A DNA stretch of 10,935 nt from Clostridia bacterium. Its GTDB lineage: Bacteria > Bacillota > Clostridia > Oscillospirales > Acutalibacteraceae. Location: assembly GCA_900764115.1 (NCBI GenBank), contig CAAFMR010000033.1, forward strand, positions 1-10,935. The letters run 5' to 3'. Positions within the stretch are counted from its first letter, which is position 1. Each line of letters opens with the position of its first letter. The position numbers were made by a program, and so were the translations under genes. Positions 7,632 to 10,935 of the stretch are shown one piece after another. A model generated the notes under the pieces. The model was not told the DNA's origin and did no database searches. It saw only the letters and a program-made list of their open reading frames with translations.

Positions 7632-7653
7632 GCGGGGACTCAATCGTCCCCGC
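7632..7653 (-). repeat. Stem-loop spanning the pheA stop codon
   Basis: A perfect 8-bp inverted repeat, GCGGGGAC and GTCCCCGC (arms 7632-7639 and 7646-7653), has a 6-nt loop that contains the TGA stop of pheA. No U tract follows on the minus strand, so it is not an intrinsic terminator. It lies 32 nt before the aroB start and could protect the mRNA end or tune pheA-aroB coupling. Function is inferred. Confidence 0.5.
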
Positions 7654-8743
7654 CCTTAAGGACGATCTCCTTTTCAAAGCTGCCCACGATGCGGATGGTG
7701 CTGCACTTCTCCTTAAGGCAGCGCAGCATCTCCCGTCCCTTGTCGCTGTGGATGTTGCCCTCCCCCTCGGAATAGAAATAATAGCTCCAGATCAGCTCCT
7801 TGGTGGGGCGGCTTTTCAGCGCCCGCAGGTTAAAGCCATACTGACCGATGGTTGCCACCGCTTCGCCCAGCGCCCCTGCTTCGTTGGCGACGGTGAAAAG
7901 CATAATAAACTGGTTATCCGCCTTGCCGGGGGCTTTCGGGGTCTTGGAAAACACCGCAAAGCGGGTGGTGTTGCTGCCGCTCTCGTTGATGTGCGCCTCC
8001 AGCTTTTTCAGCCCGAATTTGGCGGCTGCCTCATCGCTGCCGATGGCGGCAGTGTCGTGCCGCCCCCATTCCGCCACCTGGCGGGCGGCGACGGCGGTGT
8101 TCACCGCCTCCACCGGCTCAAAGCCGTGGCGGCGGATATAGGCGGCGCACTGACCCAGCGCCTGAGGATGGCTCACCACCCGTTTCACCTCATCCATGGT
8201 GGTGCCCTTCACCGCCAGCAAATTCTGCACCACCTCGATATCGTAGATGCCGTTGATATACAGCGGACCGAAGAACGCCAGATCCATCACCTGCCCCACG
8301 TCCCCGTTATAACTGTTTTCGATGGGCAGGATCACACAGTCGCAGGCGCCGTTCACCACGGCGTCGTAGGCAGCCTTGAAATCCCCATGGGGCACGGCAA
8401 TGGCGTCTGGGAACACCCGATTGGCGGCGATGTTGGCGAAAGCGCCCTCCACGCCGCTGTACGCCACCCGCATCCCCTCCAGCAGCCGGTGCTGATACGC
8501 CTTGGACACCTCCATGGTGCCGCGCAGAAAATCCACATAGTAGGGACGCAGCGCCTCGTCCGCCACCAGCCCTGCGTTGCGGCGGATGACCTCCGCCTCC
8601 CGGGCGGCGTCAAACACCCGCACCCCGTTGGCTTTTTTATACTGTGCCACGGTGCGCACCGCCGCCATACGCTGCTCAAACAGCTGCGCCATTGCCTTGT
8701 CAATGTCGTTGATTGTCAGTCGGGCGCTTTCCAGCTCTGTCAT
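7640..8743 (-). CDS. pheA: Bifunctional chorismate mutase / prephenate dehydratase with ACT domain (P-protein)
   Basis: Rearranges chorismate to prephenate and dehydrates it to phenylpyruvate, the Phe branch. The 367 aa divide into an AroQ-class chorismate mutase (about 1-88: Arg25, Lys36/37, Arg48-Glu49), a prephenate dehydratase (about 92-268: YSGVEGAF at 95-102, LPIENSYNGDVGQ at 139-151, and catalytic TRF at 260-262), and an ACT domain (about 278-360). The ACT part keeps GAL at 290-292 and SRP at 311-313, with Lys in place of the Glu of the E. coli ESRP motif, so Phe feedback inhibition is likely. Because TyrA here lacks a mutase domain, this protein may supply prephenate to both branches. 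The ATG at 8743 overlaps the aminotransferase stop as ATGA and has GGGAGAG 6 nt upstream. Confidence 0.96.
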   Translation of the reverse strand: MTELESARLTINDIDKAMAQLFEQRMAAVRTVAQYKKANGVRVFDAAREAEVIRRNAGLVADEALRPYYVDFLRGTMEVSKAYQHRLLEGMRVAYSGVEGAFANIAANRVFPDAIAVPHGDFKAAYDAVVNGACDCVILPIENSYNGDVGQVMDLAFFGPLYINGIYDIEVVQNLLAVKGTTMDEVKRVVSHPQALGQCAAYIRRHGFEPVEAVNTAVAARQVAEWGRHDTAAIGSDEAAAKFGLKKLEAHINESGSNTTRFAVFSKTPKAPGKADNQFIMLFTVANEAGALGEAVATIGQYGFNLRALKSRPTKELIWSYYFYSEGEGNIHSDKGREMLRCLKEKCSTIRIVGSFEKEIVLKGGDD

Positions 8744-9948
8744 ACCGCACTCTCCCTGTTCTCATAGGTTTCCGCCAACGCCTTGAAGCGGGGCAGCGCC
8801 CCCTCGATGGTTTCCGGGGCAACGCAATAGGCGATCCGCACATAGCCGGGGCAGCCGAAATCATCCCCCGGCACCAGCAGCAGCTCAAACTGCTTTGCCC
8901 GCTCGCAGAACGCATAGGCGTCCGGCTCCGGGGCTTTCACAAACAGATAAAACGCCCCCGCCGGCGGGGTCACCGTATAGCCCCAGGCGGTCAGCGCCCC
9001 ATACAGCCGATCCCGGTTCTGCCGATACACGGAAATATCCGGCAGCAGCGCCGCACACGCCCCCACCGTATATTGCAGCAGGCTGGGGGCACATACATAC
9101 CCCAGCGCCCGCCCGGCACCGCACACCGCCGCATACACCCCGCGGGCGTCCGCCGCCGTCGACGGCACGAAAATATAGCCGATCCGTTCCCCGGGCAGGG
9201 AAAAGGACTTGCTGTAGGAATAGCACACCAGCGTATTGGCATACAGCGCCGGGATAAAGGGCACCTCCCCGTCATACGCCAGCTCCCGATAGGGCTCATC
9301 CGCCAGGATGTAGATGGGGTGCCCGTACGCCGCCTGCTTTTGCTCCAACATCGCCGCCAGTTCCCGCAAAATCTCCTCTGTATACACCGACCCGGTGGGA
9401 TTGTTGGGAGAATTGAGCAGCAGCACCCGGGTCTTTTCCGTCACCGCCCGCTCCAGCGCCGCCACATCCGGCTGAAAATCCCCCATCCGGCAGGGAACGA
9501 TGATAAATTCCGCCCCCGCCGTTTCCGCAAACACCCGGTATTCCGGGAAAAAGGGAGCGGGACAGATGACCTGCTCGCCGGGGGTGATGAGCGCCTTTAG
9601 CGCAATGGTGAGGGACGCCGCCGCCCCGCAGGTGAGATACAGGTCGTCTTTATCCGCCGCCACCCCGAACCGCTGCCGAATGGTCGCGGCAATTTTCTCC
9701 CGCACCGCCGGCGCGCCGGGGGCGGAGGTATAACCGTGGAGCGCTACCGGGTCGGTCTCCCGCACCAGCCGCTCCAGCGCCGCCGTCACCTCCGCCGGGG
9801 CGGGAATGCTGGGGTTGCCGAGGCTGAAGTCAAACACGTTCTCCGCCCCGATCTCCGCCCGCCGGCGGTTGCCGTATTCAAAAATTTCCCGGATCACCGA
9901 GCGATGCCTGCCCAGCTCCGCCATCCGCGCATTTGCCATACCCGTCAT
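8740..9948 (-). CDS. PLP-dependent class I aminotransferase, probably aromatic amino acid forming
   Basis: A fold-type I aminotransferase (AspC/COG0436 group) and the first gene of the operon. Motifs over 402 aa: DFSLGNPSIPAP at 40-51, GYTSAPG at 72-78, NSPNNPTG at 179-186 with Asn183, ADEPY with Asp217 and Tyr220, the PLP lysine Lys247 in SYSKSFSLPGERIG, and Arg371 in GYVRIAY, which binds the substrate carboxylate. Its position next to pheA and tyrA argues for transamination of phenylpyruvate and 4-hydroxyphenylpyruvate; prephenate or aspartate as substrate is also possible, and sequence alone does not decide. Two starts are close: ATG at 9948 (GGATGG about 4-7 nt upstream, used here) and ATG at 9939 (GGGGG 10 nt upstream), which would make 399 aa. 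It overlaps pheA by 4 nt. A terminator-like hairpin ends 20 nt before the start. Confidence 0.9.
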   Translation of the reverse strand: MTGMANARMAELGRHRSVIREIFEYGNRRRAEIGAENVFDFSLGNPSIPAPAEVTAALERLVRETDPVALHGYTSAPGAPAVREKIAATIRQRFGVAADKDDLYLTCGAAASLTIALKALITPGEQVICPAPFFPEYRVFAETAGAEFIIVPCRMGDFQPDVAALERAVTEKTRVLLLNSPNNPTGSVYTEEILRELAAMLEQKQAAYGHPIYILADEPYRELAYDGEVPFIPALYANTLVCYSYSKSFSLPGERIGYIFVPSTAADARGVYAAVCGAGRALGYVCAPSLLQYTVGACAALLPDISVYRQNRDRLYGALTAWGYTVTPPAGAFYLFVKAPEPDAYAFCERAKQFELLLVPGDDFGCPGYVRIAYCVAPETIEGALPRFKALAETYENRESAV

Positions 9949-9967
9949 GCCCCCATCCGTCAAGGAT

Positions 9968-10019
9968 AAAAATGAAACCCGCAACCATCCTCCTGCAAAA
10001 ATGCACGAGCTGTTGCGGG
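9968..10019 (-). terminator. Leader terminator (putative attenuator) before the aro operon
   Basis: In minus-strand RNA, CCCGCAAC (10012-10019) pairs perfectly with GUUGCGGG (9978-9985), then UUUCAUUUUU follows (9968-9977, eight U of ten). The 26-nt loop can fold further (CUC with GAG, UGCA with UGCA). It lies between the operon promoter and the first gene, only 20 nt before the ATG, so it would stop the operon unless overcome. The apical region contains AGGAGG (9989-9994). Confidence 0.7.
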
Positions 10020-10074
10020 CTGTCCGTACTATGTAAGGGAAGCAGCGGTTTACCGCTCCCCGGTGCACAGACAG
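10020..10074 (-). promoter_or_regulatory. Long leader hairpin just before the attenuator
   Basis: In minus-strand RNA, CUGUCUGUGC (10065-10074) can pair with GUACGGACAG (10020-10029): ten pairs, two of them G-U. Inside it, AGCGG and CCGCU (10053-10057 and 10044-10048) form a 5-bp hairpin with loop UAAA, extended by GGGG with UCCC across a bulge. The UAA in that loop is the stop codon of the leader ORF. A ribosome finishing the leader peptide would melt this structure. Pairing is by eye. Confidence 0.5.
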
Positions 10075-10127
10075 TCCGTTGTATACAGATAAAATCGACC
10101 GCTCCGATACCCGAACAACCTGCTCAC
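10050..10127 (-). CDS. Putative 25-aa leader peptide rich in Phe and Tyr
   Basis: A 25-codon frame starting GTG 22 nt after the predicted transcription start encodes a peptide with Phe5, Tyr7, Phe12, Tyr13 and Tyr15: five aromatic residues in 25, four of them within RSGRFYLY and the tyrosine before it. AAAGGA lies 4 nt before the GTG; the in-frame TTG at 10118 has AAAGGG 8 nt upstream and would give 22 aa. The stop lies in the loop of a hairpin and is followed by a terminator just before the first aro gene. This is the arrangement of ribosome-mediated attenuation, in which stalling at Phe/Tyr codons alters RNA folding. The peptide resembles no family I know. Part of the frame could be chance, since only translation or mutation data can prove it. 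Confidence 0.45.
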   Translation of the reverse strand: MSRLFGYRSGRFYLYTTDCLCTGER

Positions 10128-10150
10128 CCTTTCCTTTGTTCTTTTCACAA

Positions 10151-10165
10151 GGGGTATTCTACCCC
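10151..10165. promoter_or_regulatory. Palindrome over the aro -10 box (candidate operator)
   Basis: GGGGTA-TTC-TACCCC is a perfect 6+6 inverted repeat with a 3-bp centre that covers the -10 box (10156-10161) of the aro operon promoter. A dimeric regulator bound here would block RNA polymerase. No such regulator gene is in the window. The binding role is inferred from symmetry and position alone. Confidence 0.4.
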
Positions 10166-10184
10166 GTTTTTGCCGGTTTGTCAA
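10156..10184 (-). promoter_or_regulatory. Sigma-A promoter of the aro operon
   Basis: On the minus strand, a perfect -35 TTGACA (10179-10184) is followed after 17 nt by the -10 TAGAAT (10156-10161, five of six). Transcription should begin near 10149, giving a leader of about 200 nt before the aminotransferase start. No comparably good promoter was noticed in the short gaps between the nine genes. Confidence 0.85.
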
Positions 10185-10207
10185 GAGAAAACGCAAAAAT
10201 AGTTTTA

Positions 10208-10219
10208 CGCTTTTAAGCG
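10208..10219. repeat. Inverted repeat CGCTT-TT-AAGCG, copy 1 (candidate operator)
   Basis: A 5+5 inverted repeat between the two divergent promoters. The same half-sites recur at 10243-10255 with a 3-bp centre. It lies upstream of both -35 boxes, so it could serve either gene. Function is inferred. Confidence 0.35.
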
Positions 10220-10242
10220 ATAAAGCAAACCTGCGTCTCCGT

Positions 10243-10255
10243 CGCTTGACAAGCG
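10243..10255. repeat. Inverted repeat CGCTT-GAC-AAGCG, copy 2, over the -35 of the SGNH gene
   Basis: The second copy of the CGCTT/AAGCG half-sites, about 35 bp centre to centre from the first. It fully overlaps the -35 box TTGACA (10246-10251) of the rightward promoter, the expected place for a repressor site. Part of the match is shared with the -35 consensus itself, which lowers its weight. Confidence 0.35.
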
Positions 10256-10274
10256 GCAGCGAACACTGTATACT
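10246..10274 (+). promoter_or_regulatory. Sigma-A promoter of the SGNH hydrolase gene
   Basis: A perfect -35 TTGACA (10246-10251), a 17-nt spacer and -10 TATACT (10269-10274, five of six) point rightwards. Transcription should begin near 10281, 50 nt before the ATG at 10331. The promoter is divergent from the aro promoter, with 61 bp between the two -35 boxes. Confidence 0.85.
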
Positions 10275-10330
10275 GAACCGCATAACCACCCGTCCGGCAG
10301 ATGGCGGGCACACAGGAGGGGGACTCTGCA

Positions 10331-10935
10331 ATGAAATTAGGAAGAACACTGATTTTGGGTGACAGCTACTCGACCTTTACCGGATTTATTCCCGATGGGT
10401 TTCATGCCTGGTACCCGCAGGCTACCGATAACGACGTGCAGCGGGTGGAAGACACCTGGTGGTATGGTCTGTTTGACGGTCACGACAACATACTGGTGCG
10501 CAACGACAGCTTTTCCGGCGCCACCGTGTGCAACACCGTCCGCCCGGAGCTGTCCGTGGACACCTCGTTCGTGTCCCGGCTGCAGGCGTTGATTGACAGA
10601 GGGTTCTTTATTAAAAATCCGGTGGACACGGTGCTGGTCTTCGGCGGAACCAATGACTACTGGACCAATGCGCCGGTGGGAGCTTTCCAGACCGCCCCTT
10701 TCACCGGGCAGGACCTGCTGGCGTTCGTGCCGGCTTGCTGCGCCATTGCCGCGCAGCTGGCGGAAAATGCCCCGACAGCCAAGGTCTGCTGGCTCATCAA
10801 TACGGAGCTGGGGACAGACTATTCTGCCGGCATCCGGCAAGCCGCCGCCCATTACGGGCAGACCTGTCTCGCTTTTCCCCACATCGACAAGCAGGCGGGT
10901 CACCCCAGCGTACAGGGGATGGGGGAAATCACCGC
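10331..10935 (+). CDS. SGNH/GDSL-family hydrolase, N-terminal part (cut by window edge)
   Basis: The first 201 residues of a single-domain SGNH hydrolase; the C-terminus is beyond the right edge. Block I is LILGDSYS with the nucleophile Ser12, block II is FSGAT with Gly63, block III is FGGTNDYW with Asn108, and block V is GHPSVQGM with His191 as the catalytic His. The acid usually found three residues before this His is not at that place (Asp186 is five before). Such enzymes are esterases, lipases or carbohydrate deacetylases; the substrate cannot be read. The start MKLGRTLIL has no signal peptide, so the enzyme should be cytoplasmic. AGGAGGGGG lies 8 nt before the ATG. It has its own strong promoter divergent from the aro operon, so a shared regulatory region is possible but a shared pathway is not shown. 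Confidence 0.85.
   Translation, partial: MKLGRTLILGDSYSTFTGFIPDGFHAWYPQATDNDVQRVEDTWWYGLFDGHDNILVRNDSFSGATVCNTVRPELSVDTSFVSRLQALIDRGFFIKNPVDTVLVFGGTNDYWTNAPVGAFQTAPFTGQDLLAFVPACCAIAAQLAENAPTAKVCWLINTELGTDYSAGIRQAAAHYGQTCLAFPHIDKQAGHPSVQGMGEIT

Noticed and set aside
9940..10068. N-terminal extension of the aminotransferase up to 10068
   Set aside because: The extra residues lie across the terminator hairpin and resemble no family N-terminus; ATG 9948 or 9939 gives the normal family length.
9968..10149. T-box riboswitch in the aro leader
   Set aside because: The conserved AGGGUGGNACCGCG element and its UGGN bulge are absent; GGGGAGCGGUAAACCGCU is only a faint resemblance. The leader-peptide reading fits better.
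10189..10208. AAAAC...GTTTT inverted repeat between the divergent promoters
   Set aside because: Short and A/T-rich, expected by chance in an AT-rich promoter region; no positional logic relative to either promoter.
10050..10349. Whole 99-codon minus-strand frame across the divergent promoters
   Set aside because: It begins upstream of the predicted transcription start and runs through both promoters; only its last 25 codons lie in the leader RNA and are reported.
10337..10903. Minus-strand 188-codon frame opposite the SGNH hydrolase
   Set aside because: The plus strand encodes recognisable SGNH blocks behind a strong promoter and Shine-Dalgarno; the antisense frame has neither motifs nor a ribosome site.
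1..10935. Mobile elements, CRISPR arrays, tRNA or rRNA genes, phage or defence genes
   Set aside because: No transposase, integrase, repeat-spacer pattern, tRNA cloverleaf or rRNA stretch was seen; the genes read as core metabolism with even composition.

Overview
This window is chromosomal DNA of a GC-rich Gram-positive anaerobe. It is most likely a clostridial relative of the Oscillospirales/Ruminococcaceae: the genes carry good Shine-Dalgarno sites and sigma-A type promoters, are tightly packed with ATGA overlaps, and resemble clostridial versions of their families. The taxonomic call is inferred from protein flavour, not from a marker gene.

Layout. (1) Positions 1-461, minus strand: the N-terminal part of an MFS transporter, cut by the window edge, with its own promoter at 491-519. 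(2) Positions 566-606: an intrinsic terminator closing the operon to its right. (3) Positions 632-9948, all on the minus strand and so transcribed right to left: a nine-gene aromatic amino acid operon, in order aminotransferase, pheA, aroB, aroC, fused aroE-aroK, aroQ, aroA, tyrA, aroF. Neighbours overlap by 4 nt (ATGA) or lie 15 to 57 nt apart. (4) Positions 9949-10330: a divergent control region. It holds a strong sigma-A promoter for the operon, a transcribed leader of about 200 nt, and a second strong sigma-A promoter facing right. (5) Positions 10331-10935, plus strand: an SGNH/GDSL hydrolase cut by the right edge.

How the genes work together. AroF condenses PEP and erythrose-4-phosphate to DAHP, AroB makes 3-dehydroquinate, and AroQ (type II) dehydrates it. 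The fused AroE-AroK protein reduces dehydroshikimate and phosphorylates shikimate, AroA adds PEP, and AroC yields chorismate. PheA (chorismate mutase, prephenate dehydratase, ACT) and TyrA lead to phenylpyruvate and 4-hydroxyphenylpyruvate, and the first gene of the operon encodes a PLP aminotransferase able in principle to finish both. The whole route from central metabolism to Phe and Tyr is therefore on one predicted transcript; no Trp genes are visible.

The least ordinary parts are the operon leader and the AroE-AroK fusion. The leader has a 25-codon ORF with an FYLY cluster, its stop codon in a hairpin loop, a possible antiterminator pairing and a terminator 20 nt before the first gene; this looks like an aromatic amino acid attenuator and not a T-box. 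The promoters also carry palindromes that could be operators: GGGGTA-N3-TACCCC over the aro -10, and two CGCTT-N2/3-AAGCG sites, one over the -35 of the SGNH gene. All regulatory claims rest on reading the sequence and are untested.
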